Source of the DNA: Donghicola mangrovi
GTDB lineage: Bacteria; Pseudomonadota; Alphaproteobacteria; Rhodobacterales; Rhodobacteraceae
DNA length: 64,000 nt
NCBI RefSeq assembly: GCF_013377535.1
Contig: NZ_JABCJE010000004.1
Location: 62,001 to 126,000 of the forward strand
Reading direction: 5' to 3'
Below are positions 35,778 through 44,645 of this stretch, in pieces. The position numbers and the translations under genes were made by a program. Every line of letters starts with the position of its first letter. Position 1 is the stretch's first letter. Under the pieces are notes generated by a model, which was not told where the DNA came from, ran no database searches, and saw only the letters and a list, made by a program, of their open reading frames with translations.

Positions 35778-37079
35778 TTACTCCGCCGCAACCGCTGCGC
35801 TGATACGGCCCGCTTTCTGGGCCTTGATGCGATCCTCGATCTCCTCGCGGAAGTTGCGGATCAGACCCTGGATCGGCCATGCAGCCGCGTCACCCAGAGC
35901 ACAGATGGTGTGGCCTTCGACCTGCTTGGTCACTTGGAACAGCATGTCGATTTCTTCCAGCTCGGCCTCGCCGCGAACCAGACGGTCCATGACGCGCATC
36001 ATCCAGCCGGTGCCTTCGCGGCAAGGGGTACACTGACCGCAGCTCTCGTGTTTGTAGAACTTGGACAGACGCCAGATCGCTTTGACGATGTCGGTCTGCT
36101 TGTCCATGACAATGACCGCCGCGGTGCCTAGGCCCGAGCCCAGTTCGCCACGCAGGTAGTCGAAGTCCATGATCGCGTCGCGCATCTTTTCGCCGCGCAC
36201 ACAAGGCACCGACGAACCACCGGGGATAACTGCCAGCAGGTTGTCCCAACCGCCACGGATGCCGCCGCAATGCTTTTCGATCAGCTCTTCAAAAGTGATC
36301 GACATCGCTTCTTCGACGACGCAGGGATTGTTCACGTGACCCGAGATTGCGAACAGCTTGGTGCCCACGTTGTTCGGGCGTCCAAAGCTGGCGAACCACT
36401 CGGGACCGCGGCGCAGAATGGTGGGAACCACTGCGATCGATTCCACGTTGTTCACGGTGGTCGGGCAACCATAGAGACCAGCCATCGCGGGGAACGGCGG
36501 CTTCATACGGGGCATGCCCTTTTTGCCTTCAAGGCTTTCGATCAGAGCAGTCTCTTCGCCGCAGATATACGCGCCCGCGCCGTGGTGCAGATAGAGGTCA
36601 AAGTCAAAACCCGACTTCGCCGCGTTCTTGCCCAGAAGGCCCGCGTCATAGGCTTCGTCGATGGCCGCCTGCAGGGCTTCACGCTCGCGGATATATTCGC
36701 CACGGATGTAGATGTAGCAGGTGTTTGCGTTCATCGCGAACGACGCAATCAGCGCACCCTCAATCAGGGTGTGCGGGTCGTGACGCATGATTTCGCGGTC
36801 TTTACAGGTGCCGGGCTCGGATTCGTCCGCGTTGATCACCAGATAGGACGGACGGCCATCGCTCTGCTTGGGCATAAAGGACCACTTCAGACCGGTGGGG
36901 AAGCCTGCGCCACCACGGCCACGAAGACCCGAGGCCTTCATCCGCTCGATGATCGTGTCGCGACCCAGCGCGATGATTTCGGCGGTGTTGTCCCAATGGC
37001 CGCGTTTCATGGCGCCCTTCAGGCTACGGTCTTGCATCCCGTAGATGTTGGTAAAGATGCGGTCCTGATCCTTCAGCAT
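35778..37079 (-). CDS. nuoF: NADH-quinone oxidoreductase subunit F
   Basis: The NADH-oxidising subunit (433 aa) carrying FMN and cluster N3. The FMN/NADH loop [19 protein letters not shown] (near residue 55), the [14 protein letters not shown]-type segment ([18 protein letters not shown]) and the 4Fe-4S motif [13 protein letters not shown] with the distal Cys in HTICALGD are all present. ATG 37079. It lies 6 bp after a small membrane-protein gene. Confidence 0.98.
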   Translation of the reverse strand: MLKDQDRIFTNIYGMQDRSLKGAMKRGHWDNTAEIIALGRDTIIERMKASGLRGRGGAGFPTGLKWSFMPKQSDGRPSYLVINADESEPGTCKDREIMRHDPHTLIEGALIASFAMNANTCYIYIRGEYIREREALQAAIDEAYDAGLLGKNAAKSGFDFDLYLHHGAGAYICGEETALIESLEGKKGMPRMKPPFPAMAGLYGCPTTVNNVESIAVVPTILRRGPEWFASFGRPNNVGTKLFAISGHVNNPCVVEEAMSITFEELIEKHCGGIRGGWDNLLAVIPGGSSVPCVRGEKMRDAIMDFDYLRGELGSGLGTAAVIVMDKQTDIVKAIWRLSKFYKHESCGQCTPCREGTGWMMRVMDRLVRGEAELEEIDMLFQVTKQVEGHTICALGDAAAWPIQGLIRNFREEIEDRIKAQKAGRISAAVAAE

Positions 37080-37085
37080 GAGAGA

Positions 37086-37313
37086 TCACCTTTCATTGTC
37101 GTGACGCGTGGTACGCCAGATCCGGAATGCCACGACGATGGCCCAGAAAAAGGCCGCCAACGCAGCGAAATCAAACAAGAAGACGTATCGCACCGGCAAT
37201 CCCATACGGGGACCAACCCACTGCGCCGCCATCCAAACCAGCATGGTGCCGGCAACAATCAAGGCCAGGTTCCGGCCCTGACGGGCGGTATGTTGGTCTT
37301 GGTTGCTGCTCAT
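37086..37313 (-). CDS. Small membrane protein, DUF5337-like
   Basis: A 75-residue protein with a charged N-terminus (SSNQDQHTARQGRN) and two membrane helices (LALIVAGTMLVWMAAQWVG and YVFLFDFAALAAFFWAIVVAF) followed by a basic tail (RIWRTTRHDNER). I associate this size, topology and nuoE-nuoF position with DUF5337 of Rhodobacterales, from memory. ATG 37313 is chosen because upstream codons in this frame are non-conserved. Likely an accessory or assembly membrane subunit; this is inference. Confidence 0.75.
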   Translation of the reverse strand: MSSNQDQHTARQGRNLALIVAGTMLVWMAAQWVGPRMGLPVRYVFLFDFAALAAFFWAIVVAFRIWRTTRHDNER

Positions 37314-37384
37314 GCGCCAACCTTCTCCTTGCTCGGGGGGTGTCCCCCAACGTTCTCGCCGCAGTTGCCCCTGCGGCACGGGTC

Positions 37385-37699
37385 TTAGCCCTTGGCCCCC
37401 TGCCCCGCGTCCATGCGGAACGAGGTACCAACGGGCGACACAGGCGACATCTCACTGGTTAGAACAGTCGACTGGGGCAGCTTGGACAGCTCTTCAGCGC
37501 CAAAGCCCAGTTCCTCGGGGCACAGCATCCACATCAGGTAGATGCCAGAGCTGAGAAACATGATCCCGGTCCATGCCAGCGAGACGATCACCGAAAACTC
37601 GGCCATCCACAGCGACATGCCGAAGACAACAACAGCCAGCACGCCCGCAATGCCCCAGCATGCGGCGGTGTGGTCCAGTTTGTTGGTCTCTTCGGTCAT
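37385..37699 (-). CDS. Hypothetical membrane protein downstream of nuoE
   Basis: A 104-residue protein with two membrane helices (CWGIAGVLAVVVFGMSLWMAEF and IVSLAWTGIMFLSSGIYLMWML) and a soluble tail (CPEELGFGAEELSKLPQSTV and on). No family is recognised. It lies 27 bp after nuoE in the operon direction and 71 bp before the DUF5337-like gene. Its two-helix form is similar to that neighbour, so the two may be functionally paired. Confidence 0.7.
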   Translation of the reverse strand: MTEETNKLDHTAACWGIAGVLAVVVFGMSLWMAEFSVIVSLAWTGIMFLSSGIYLMWMLCPEELGFGAEELSKLPQSTVLTSEMSPVSPVGTSFRMDAGQGAKG

Positions 37700-37726
37700 G
37701 GCGGTGGCTGTGTCCCGGTCTGTGTC

Positions 37727-38881
37727 TTAGTTGTCGTAGATGCCGTCTTTCTTGGCGCGGGCGGCGAACTCGGTCTCTTCGCCTGCGGCAAGCTTCTGGG
37801 CCTGCGAAACCCACTCGTCCCGGCTGGCGCGGCCTTTGAACCCTTCGAGGTTCTGATCGACCCATGCCAGTTCCTTGTCGGTCCAGGCGGCAACCTGATC
37901 AAAGTGGAAGAAGCCCATGCCGTTCAGCATCTGCTCCAGCTTGGGGCCAACGCCTTTGATCAGCTTCAGATCGTCTGCCTGACCGTCGCGGGCCGCTGCC
38001 AGAGTGGCGGGCTTGTCCGCGTCAGACACAACCACGTCGCCTTTGTTCTCTTCGGCGACAGGCTTGCTGATGTCGGTCTCGGGCTTGGCAACGCTGTCGT
38101 CAGCCACGGGCTTTACTGCGGGCGCTTCGGCAGCCGCTTCGGCCTGAGAGGACAGACGCGAACCGTGGTCAGCCGCTTTGTCCAGCCAAGGCGCGCAGAA
38201 CGGAACTTCGGTGCCGTCGATGCGCTTGAGGGTGTCGCCGATGTCGTGGGCGCGCTGGACCGAGCCGTTGTACTGGTGCTCGCGCTCGCCTTCGGTCAGG
38301 GCGGTCAGGCCGCTCTTGGGTTCCGAGGTGTAGCGGCCATTGGCAGGACCGGGCAGCGGGACTTCGCCCTTGGCCATGTCGTCGATCATCTTTTCCAGAC
38401 CCGCGGGGGTAAGGTCTTCGTAGTAGTCTTTGCCGATCTGGGCCATGGGCGCATTGGTGCAGGCACCAAGGCACTCGACCTCTTCCCAGCTGAATTTGCC
38501 GTCTTCGGACAGCTGATGCGCCTTCGAAGCGATCTTTTTCTTACAGACCGCAACCAGATCCTCGGCGCCCATGATCATGCAGCTGGTGGTGCCGCAGATC
38601 TGGAAGTGCGCAACGGAACCAACGGGTTGCAGCTGGAACATGAAGTAGAAGGTCGCCACTTCGAGGGCGCGGATGTACGCCATCCCCAGCATGTCAGCGA
38701 CGTGTTCGATCGCCGGACGGGTCAGCCAGCCGTGCTGTTCCTGGGCACGCCACAGCAGCGGGATGATCGCGCTGGCGGCACGGCCTTCGGGATACTTCTG
38801 GATCTGCGCCTCGGCCCACTTCTGGTTGTCAGGAGTGAACGCAAAGCTCGCGGGTTGTTCAGGATGCAGACGGCGAAGCAT
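37727..38881 (-). CDS. nuoE: NADH-quinone oxidoreductase subunit E with long C-terminal extension
   Basis: The first about 230 residues are the thioredoxin-fold subunit with cluster N1a: Cys ligands in [14 protein letters not shown] and [12 protein letters not shown]. coli NuoE is about 165 residues, whereas this protein has 384. The extra part is an Ala/Glu/Val-rich linker (about 245-310) followed by a helix-hairpin-helix-type module [32 protein letters not shown], a domain seen at the ends of other alphaproteobacterial proteins. The extension is typical of this lineage but its role is unknown. Confidence 0.95.
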   Translation of the reverse strand: MLRRLHPEQPASFAFTPDNQKWAEAQIQKYPEGRAASAIIPLLWRAQEQHGWLTRPAIEHVADMLGMAYIRALEVATFYFMFQLQPVGSVAHFQICGTTSCMIMGAEDLVAVCKKKIASKAHQLSEDGKFSWEEVECLGACTNAPMAQIGKDYYEDLTPAGLEKMIDDMAKGEVPLPGPANGRYTSEPKSGLTALTEGEREHQYNGSVQRAHDIGDTLKRIDGTEVPFCAPWLDKAADHGSRLSSQAEAAAEAPAVKPVADDSVAKPETDISKPVAEENKGDVVVSDADKPATLAAARDGQADDLKLIKGVGPKLEQMLNGMGFFHFDQVAAWTDKELAWVDQNLEGFKGRASRDEWVSQAQKLAAGEETEFAARAKKDGIYDN

Positions 38882-38947
38882 ATCTTTACGGTCCTTACGG
38901 GTCTCTTGCGACTGGCTGGCAAGCGCGGCCGCTATGAAGCAGTTTGT

Positions 38948-38974
38948 CGCCCGCTCGATCCGTTCGAGCGGGCG
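38948..38974. other. Hairpin between nuoD and nuoE
   Basis: A perfect 11-bp inverted repeat, CGCCCGCTCGA (38948-38958) and TCGAGCGGGCG (38964-38974), with a 5-nt loop, occurs in the 102-bp spacer between nuoD and nuoE. On the transcribed (minus) strand it is followed by ACAAACTGC, not a T-run. Confidence 0.6.
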
Positions 38975-38983
38975 TGAAGAAGA

Positions 38984-40207
38984 TCAGCGGTCGATTTCGC
39001 CGAACACGATGTCCATGGTCCCGATGATCGCGGCCACGTCGGCCAGCTGGTGACCACGGGTCAGCTTGTCCATCGCCTGCAGGTGCAGGAAGCCCGGTGC
39101 GCGCAGTTTCGCGCGGTAGGGTTTGTTCGAACCGTCCGACTTGATGTAAACGCCGAATTCGCCCTTGGGCGCTTCGACCGCCGCGTAAACCTCACCAGCG
39201 GGGACGTGGAAGCCCTCGGTGTAAAGTTTGAAGTGGTGGATCAGAGCCTCCATCGAGGTCTTCATCTCGCCACGCTTCGGCGGGGTCATCTTGCCACGGG
39301 CCAGCACGTCACCCTGGTTCTCGGGCAGACGCAGCTTCTCGATCGCCTGAAGGATGATGCTGGTCGACTGACGCATCTCTTCCATACGGACGAGGTAGCG
39401 GTCGTAGCAGTCGCCGTTCTTGCCAACGGGGATCTGGAATTCGAATTCGTCGTAGCACTCGTAGGGCTGCGCACGACGCAGGTCCCATGCCAGACCCGAA
39501 CCACGCACCATAACGCCCGAGAAGCCCCACTCGAGGATGTCTTCCTCGGTGACGACACCGATGTCGGCGTTACGCTGTTTGAAAATACGGTTCTCGGTCA
39601 GCAGGCCGTCGATGTCCTCCATGAACTGGGGGAATTCGTTCTTGGCCCAATCCTCGATATCATCGAGCAGCTTGTTCGGCAGGTCCTGGTGTACACCACC
39701 GGGACGGAAGTAGTTCGCGTGAAGACGAGCACCGCAAGCGCGCTCGTAGAAGATCATCAGCTTCTCGCGCTCTTCAAAGCCCCACAGCGGCGGGGTCAGC
39801 GCGCCAACGTCCATCGCCTGAGTGGTGACGTTCAAGAGGTGGTTCAGAATACGGCCGATTTCCGAGAACAGAACGCGGATCAGGCTCGCACGGCGGGGAA
39901 CCACGGTGCCGGTCAGCTTTTCGATCGCCAGACACCATGCGTGTTCCTGGTTCATGGGCGCCACGTAGTCGAGGCGGTCCAGATACGGCAGGTTCTGCAG
40001 GTAGGTGCGGCTTTCCATCAGCTTTTCGGTGCCACGGTGCAGCAGGCCGATATGGGGGTCCACACGCTCAACAATCTCGCCGTCCAGTTCCAGAACCAGA
40101 CGCAGAACGCCGTGCGCCGCAGGGTGCTGCGGGCCGAAGTTCAGATTGAAGTTGCGGATTTTCTGTTCGCCGGTCAGGGCGTCGTCGAATTTTGCGCCAT
40201 CCATCAT
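38984..40207 (-). CDS. nuoD: NADH-quinone oxidoreductase subunit D
   Basis: The 49-kDa-type subunit (407 aa) lining the quinone site. [45 protein letters not shown] is the invariant N-terminal block; the C-terminus ends VFGEIDR as in all NuoD proteins. NuoC and NuoD are separate, unlike the fused E. coli protein. GGGAAGG stands eight bases before the ATG at 40207; a second ATG follows immediately. Confidence 0.98.
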   Translation of the reverse strand: MMDGAKFDDALTGEQKIRNFNLNFGPQHPAAHGVLRLVLELDGEIVERVDPHIGLLHRGTEKLMESRTYLQNLPYLDRLDYVAPMNQEHAWCLAIEKLTGTVVPRRASLIRVLFSEIGRILNHLLNVTTQAMDVGALTPPLWGFEEREKLMIFYERACGARLHANYFRPGGVHQDLPNKLLDDIEDWAKNEFPQFMEDIDGLLTENRIFKQRNADIGVVTEEDILEWGFSGVMVRGSGLAWDLRRAQPYECYDEFEFQIPVGKNGDCYDRYLVRMEEMRQSTSIILQAIEKLRLPENQGDVLARGKMTPPKRGEMKTSMEALIHHFKLYTEGFHVPAGEVYAAVEAPKGEFGVYIKSDGSNKPYRAKLRAPGFLHLQAMDKLTRGHQLADVAAIIGTMDIVFGEIDR

Positions 40208-40222
40208 GTCACAAGCCTTCCC

Positions 40223-40831
40223 TTAACCGTTCGCCTTGGACTTCTCGTCACCGGGCAGGATGTACTCGGCACCTTCCCACGGAGACATGAAGTCGAACTG
40301 GCGGTATTCCTGAACCAGTTTCACGGGTTCGTAGACGACGCGCTTCTGCTCTTCGTCGTAACGCACTTCGGTGTAACCGGTGGTCGGGAAGTCCTTGCGC
40401 AGCGGGTGGCCACGGAAACCGTAGTCGGTCAGCAGGCGGCGCAGGTCGGGGTGACCCGAGAACAGGATCCCGAACATATCGAAGATTTCGCGCTCGAACC
40501 AGTTCGCGCTGGGGTGCACCGGCGTGATCGAGGGAACGATGTCCTCTTCACGGGTGGCCACACGCACGCGGATACGGTGGTTCTGGTACATCGACAGGAA
40601 GTGGTAAACCACGTCAAAGCGCTTGGCACGCTCGGGGTAGTCCACTGCGGTGATGTCCACCAGAGTGCTGAATTTGCAGGTCGCATCGGTCTTCAAGAAG
40701 TCCACGAAGGCCACGATGTTCGCCAGCGCCACATCAACGTTCAGCTCGCCATAGGCGACATCCCAACCGATGACACAGTCGGGACGCTGCATTTCGATGT
40801 GCGCACCAAGTTCTTTCAAAGCGTCGGACAT
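40223..40831 (-). CDS. nuoC: NADH-quinone oxidoreductase subunit C
   Basis: The 30-kDa-type peripheral subunit (202 aa). [39 protein letters not shown] is the diagnostic motif and is intact; the C-terminal segment [19 protein letters not shown] is normal. It lies 6 bp after nuoB and 15 bp before nuoD. Confidence 0.98.
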   Translation of the reverse strand: MSDALKELGAHIEMQRPDCVIGWDVAYGELNVDVALANIVAFVDFLKTDATCKFSTLVDITAVDYPERAKRFDVVYHFLSMYQNHRIRVRVATREEDIVPSITPVHPSANWFEREIFDMFGILFSGHPDLRRLLTDYGFRGHPLRKDFPTTGYTEVRYDEEQKRVVYEPVKLVQEYRQFDFMSPWEGAEYILPGDEKSKANG

Positions 40832-40837
40832 GGGGCC

Positions 40838-41727
<890 letters not shown>

Positions 41728-41781
41728 GCGTGGCTCCTTTCCTGCGATAGACGCATTCACTGGCTGCTATGCTTGGCCTGC

Positions 41782-41810
41782 TTCTTACGCCTGCCCCCTC
41801 AAAGGGTCAA
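41782..41810 (-). promoter_or_regulatory. Putative promoter of the nuo operon
   Basis: On the minus strand, TTGACC (41805-41810) and TAAGAA (41782-41787) are separated by exactly 17 bp, a good sigma70-type match. The predicted transcription start, near 41775, leaves a leader of about 48 nt before the nuoA GTG. Confidence 0.65.
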
Positions 41811-41857
41811 CACAGACAGGCACTTATTCATAAAGCCGAATGTTGAAAAAAGCCTTT

Positions 41858-41873
41858 GTGTACCTATGTACAC
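41858..41873. promoter_or_regulatory. Palindrome upstream of the nuo promoter
   Basis: GTGTAC and GTACAC, perfect 6-bp arms with a 4-bp spacer, lie about 50 bp upstream of the -35 element, where an activator would bind. As an alternative it may be part of a weak terminator of the upstream enoyl-CoA hydratase gene, because AAAGGCTTTTTT follows it on the minus strand. Confidence 0.4.
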
Positions 41874-41903
41874 TGGAAAATCCTGCACACGTTGTGGATG
41901 TGG

Positions 41904-42686
41904 TCACTTTGTCCACGCCGCCGGACGGCGATCAAAGAACGCCGCGATTCCCTCGGGCGACTCATCTGCCTCCCAAACCTCGGCCAAAGCTGTAACGGAA
42001 ACATCGATTTGCGCCTGATCCGCGCCGCCCCCAAGCTGCCGCACCAAGAGCTTGGCACGGGCCACTGCGCCGGGGGCTGCCAGCAGGTACGGGGCGACCT
42101 CTGCTTCGACCGCCGCATCAAGGTTTTCAGGGGAAACCACTCTGGCAAGCAGGCCCAGACGCTCTGCCTCGGCTGCGCCAAAGACCCTGCCCTGAAAGAA
42201 AACCTGCCGCGCGCGGGCCGCGCCCATGCGGGCAATCACATACGGACCGATGGTCGCGGGGATCAAACCCAGCTTGACTTCGGTAAGCCCCATTTGGATG
42301 TGATCCGCCCCGATCGCACAGTCACAGACCGAAGCCAAGCCCACGCCGCCGCCAAAAGCGTTCCCCTGAAGCCGCCCGATCAGCGGTCTCGGCAAACGGT
42401 CCAGCGCCATCAGCATATCGGCCAACCTGCGCGCTTCGCTCATTCTAGTGGCAGAGTCCGCGGCCATCTGTTCCCGCATCCAGCCCAAATCCCCGCCCGC
42501 GCAAAAGGATTTCCCCTCGGCAGCCAGAATCACAACGCGGACGGAATCATCGGCCCCCAGCGTTTCGGCCGCATGGCGCAATTCATCCATCATGAGGGCC
42601 GACATGGCATTATGCTTGTCAGTGCGGGTCAACCAGATGGTGGCCACACCGCGGTCGTCACGGTCGATGCGAAGGGTCTCAGGCAT
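41904..42686 (-). CDS. Enoyl-CoA hydratase, probably methylglutaconyl-CoA hydratase
   Basis: A 260-residue crotonase-family enzyme. The oxyanion-hole segments FCAGGDLGWMREQM (near residue 63) and GNAFGGGVGLASVCDCAIG (near residue 108) are intact, and LTEVKLGLIPATIGPYVIARMG carries the catalytic glutamate region. The 'GDLGWM' variant is common in methylglutaconyl-CoA hydratases of leucine breakdown (LiuC). The overlap with HMG-CoA lyase, the next step of that pathway, supports this, though the rest of the liu cluster is not here. Confidence 0.85.
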   Translation of the reverse strand: MPETLRIDRDDRGVATIWLTRTDKHNAMSALMMDELRHAAETLGADDSVRVVILAAEGKSFCAGGDLGWMREQMAADSATRMSEARRLADMLMALDRLPRPLIGRLQGNAFGGGVGLASVCDCAIGADHIQMGLTEVKLGLIPATIGPYVIARMGAARARQVFFQGRVFGAAEAERLGLLARVVSPENLDAAVEAEVAPYLLAAPGAVARAKLLVRQLGGGADQAQIDVSVTALAEVWEADESPEGIAAFFDRRPAAWTK

Positions 42687-43539
42687 TCGGGGCTCCTCTG
42701 ATCTGGCGGGCATAGGTGGCGGCTTTGGTCAGGATGTCAGGGTTCAGGCCGGTGGCGAAACCCAGTTCGGTCAGACGGGCATGGACGGCCTCGGTCGCCA
42801 CATTCCCCGCCGCACCGGGCGCATAGGGGCAGCCGCCCAAACCGCCCACCGCCGCGTCGAACACCCTCAGCCCCTTATCCAAGGACACCTCGATATTCGC
42901 CAGCGCGCGCCCCGCCGTGTCATGGTAATGGCCCGCCAGTTTGTCCGCCGGCAAAACGGTCAGTACTGTGTCCAGCATCTGCCCCAGCCGCACCGGCTCT
43001 GCCTGCCCGATCGTGTCCCCCAAGGACACCTCGTAGCACCCCAGTTCGGCCAGCCGCTCGGCCACCCGCGCCACATCGGCTGGGTCAATTTGTCCATCAT
43101 AGGGACAGTCCGTCACGCAACTGACATAGCCTCGCACCGGCAGGCCCGCCTCGCGCGCGGCAGCGGCCACGGGCGCGAAGCGATCAAAGCTTTCGTCGAT
43201 GGTGCAATTCAGGTTGGCCTTGGAAAACCCCTCGGAGGCCGAGGCGAAAATGGCGATCTCATCGGCGCGGGCGGCGATGGCGCCCTCGAGCCCCTTCATG
43301 TTGGGGGTCAGCGCGGCATAGGAAATACCCTGCCCCCGCGTGATCCCCGCTAGCACCTCGGCGCTGTCCGCCATCTGCGGCACCCACTTGGGGCTGACAA
43401 AGCTGGCAACTTCGATCCGCCGGAACCCTGCTTGCGACAGCAAATCCACCAGCGCGATCTTCTCTGCCGTCGGGATCAGCCGCTTTTCGTTCTGCAATCC
43501 GTCCCGAGGCGCGACCTCGAAGATTTCAACCTGTTCCAT
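42679..43539 (-). CDS. mvaB: Hydroxymethylglutaryl-CoA lyase
   Basis: Cleaves HMG-CoA to acetoacetate and acetyl-CoA, the last step of leucine degradation. The TIM-barrel enzyme (286 aa) starts EIFEVAPRDGLQNEKRLIPT with the metal-binding Asp, has HYHDTAGRALANI with the metal His pair, and GGLGGCPYAPGAAGNVATE, the lyase signature with the catalytic Cys. ATG 43539 is the canonical start. It overlaps the enoyl-CoA hydratase gene by 8 bp. Confidence 0.95.
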   Translation of the reverse strand: MEQVEIFEVAPRDGLQNEKRLIPTAEKIALVDLLSQAGFRRIEVASFVSPKWVPQMADSAEVLAGITRGQGISYAALTPNMKGLEGAIAARADEIAIFASASEGFSKANLNCTIDESFDRFAPVAAAAREAGLPVRGYVSCVTDCPYDGQIDPADVARVAERLAELGCYEVSLGDTIGQAEPVRLGQMLDTVLTVLPADKLAGHYHDTAGRALANIEVSLDKGLRVFDAAVGGLGGCPYAPGAAGNVATEAVHARLTELGFATGLNPDILTKAATYARQIRGAPNA

Positions 43540-43575
43540 TCCGCCCCTCCCCCGAGCCCCCTGGATGCGGGTAAT

Positions 43576-43589
43576 TGAACACATGTTCA
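43576..43589. promoter_or_regulatory. Palindrome TGAACA-CA-TGTTCA in the divergent region
   Basis: A perfect 6-bp inverted repeat with a 2-bp spacer lies 37 bp upstream of the HMG-CoA lyase start, where a repressor of the catabolic genes could bind. Confidence 0.45.
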
Positions 43590-43637
43590 CTTAATTCCGC
43601 AACCGTTTTCCCAAGTGACCCTGCGTTTCTCCGATTT

Positions 43638-43667
43638 ACGAATAAACATTCATATGTTTCTATTCGT
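43638..43667. promoter_or_regulatory. Long imperfect palindrome before the MBL-fold gene
   Basis: Inner arms AAACAT (43644-43649) and ATGTTT (43654-43659) surround TCAT, and outer arms ACGAAT (43638-43643) and ATTCGT (43662-43667) continue the dyad with a 2-nt asymmetry. It ends just before the ribosome site GGGAGG (43670-43675), where a bound repressor would block expression. Confidence 0.5.
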
Positions 43668-43682
43668 CTGGGAGGATTTCAC

Positions 43683-44633
43683 ATGACCAGATTTTTCATC
43701 GCAGCGGCCCTGACCGCCTGCGCCACCGCAGCCCTGTCCAGCGAGGACATCCCCGACCAGTACCCCCAGTCCGAGCTGTATTCGAAGCCGGTCGAGGTGA
43801 TCCCTCATGTCTTTTCGGCGATCGGGGCGACGGCGCCGCCGACCTATGAAAACTCGGGCCACAACAACAACCTGTCCTTCATCGTGACGGACGCAGGCGT
43901 TGTGGTGATCAATGGCGGCGCGTCCTATCGCCTTGCCAAGGCTTTGCATGACGAGATCAAGACAATCACCGATCAGCCCGTCGTGCTGGTGATCAACGAG
44001 AATGGCCAAGGCCACGCGATGCTAGGCAACTCCTATTGGGCCGAGCAAGGCGTGGACATTCTGGCCCATGTGGACGCCATTGAGGCCTTCAAGAAAGAGG
44101 CGGACTTTATCCTTCAGGGCATGGAGCGCTACAACAAGGACAAGGCCGAAGGGACCACCATCGCCCTGCCCACCCGCAGCTTTACCGACCGCGAGGTCGT
44201 GTCATTGGGGGGTGTGGACATAGAGGTTCTGCATTTGGGTCCCGCCCATGATCCGGGCGACACGCAGGTCTGGATTCCCCAGTGGGGCATCATGATCGCG
44301 GGGGACATCGCGTTCCACGAACGGATGCTGCCGATCTTCCAAGGGACCTGCACCAAATGCTGGATCGAGACATGGGAAACCAAGCTGGAGCCGCTGGCCC
44401 CCACCTATGTGATCCCCGGCCACGGGCACCCGACCAACTTGGCCCAAGTGCGCCGCTATACCCATGACTACCTCGTGGACCTTCGGGAAAAGATCGGCGC
44501 CCATATTGATGAGGGCGGCGATCTGGCCGGTGCCTATTACGTGGATCAGGAGCGGTGGAAGCACCTCGATACCTTCGAGGAGCTAGCCACCAAGAACGCA
44601 GGCCGCGTTTACGAGGAGATGGAGTGGGAATAA
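43683..44633 (+). CDS. Exported MBL-fold protein with degenerate metal site
   Basis: A 316-residue protein with a signal peptide (MTRFFIAAALTACATAALSS). The metallo-beta-lactamase fold is clear: VVVINGGASYRLAKAL, the post-strand motif region, HLGPAHDPGDTQVWIP (H189), MIAGDIAFHERMLPIF (D208) and YVIPGHGHPTN (H247). But where the family has THxHxDH, this protein reads NENGQGHA (residues 105-112), so three of the usual first-shell ligands and the catalytic Asp are replaced. It may have lost hydrolase activity, bind another metal, or be a binding protein. The stop codon lies in the loop of a terminator. Confidence 0.85.
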   Translation: MTRFFIAAALTACATAALSSEDIPDQYPQSELYSKPVEVIPHVFSAIGATAPPTYENSGHNNNLSFIVTDAGVVVINGGASYRLAKALHDEIKTITDQPVVLVINENGQGHAMLGNSYWAEQGVDILAHVDAIEAFKKEADFILQGMERYNKDKAEGTTIALPTRSFTDREVVSLGGVDIEVLHLGPAHDPGDTQVWIPQWGIMIAGDIAFHERMLPIFQGTCTKCWIETWETKLEPLAPTYVIPGHGHPTNLAQVRRYTHDYLVDLREKIGAHIDEGGDLAGAYYVDQERWKHLDTFEELATKNAGRVYEEMEWE

Positions 44634-44645
44634 CCCACTCCTTTA
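44621..44645 (+). terminator. Terminator overlapping the MBL gene end (bidirectional)
   Basis: Perfect 8-bp stem GGAGTGGG (44621-44628) and CCCACTCC (44634-44641). The loop AATAA contains the TAA stop codon of the MBL gene. TTT follows; the structure also lies at the end of the convergent aminotransferase gene. Confidence 0.65.
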
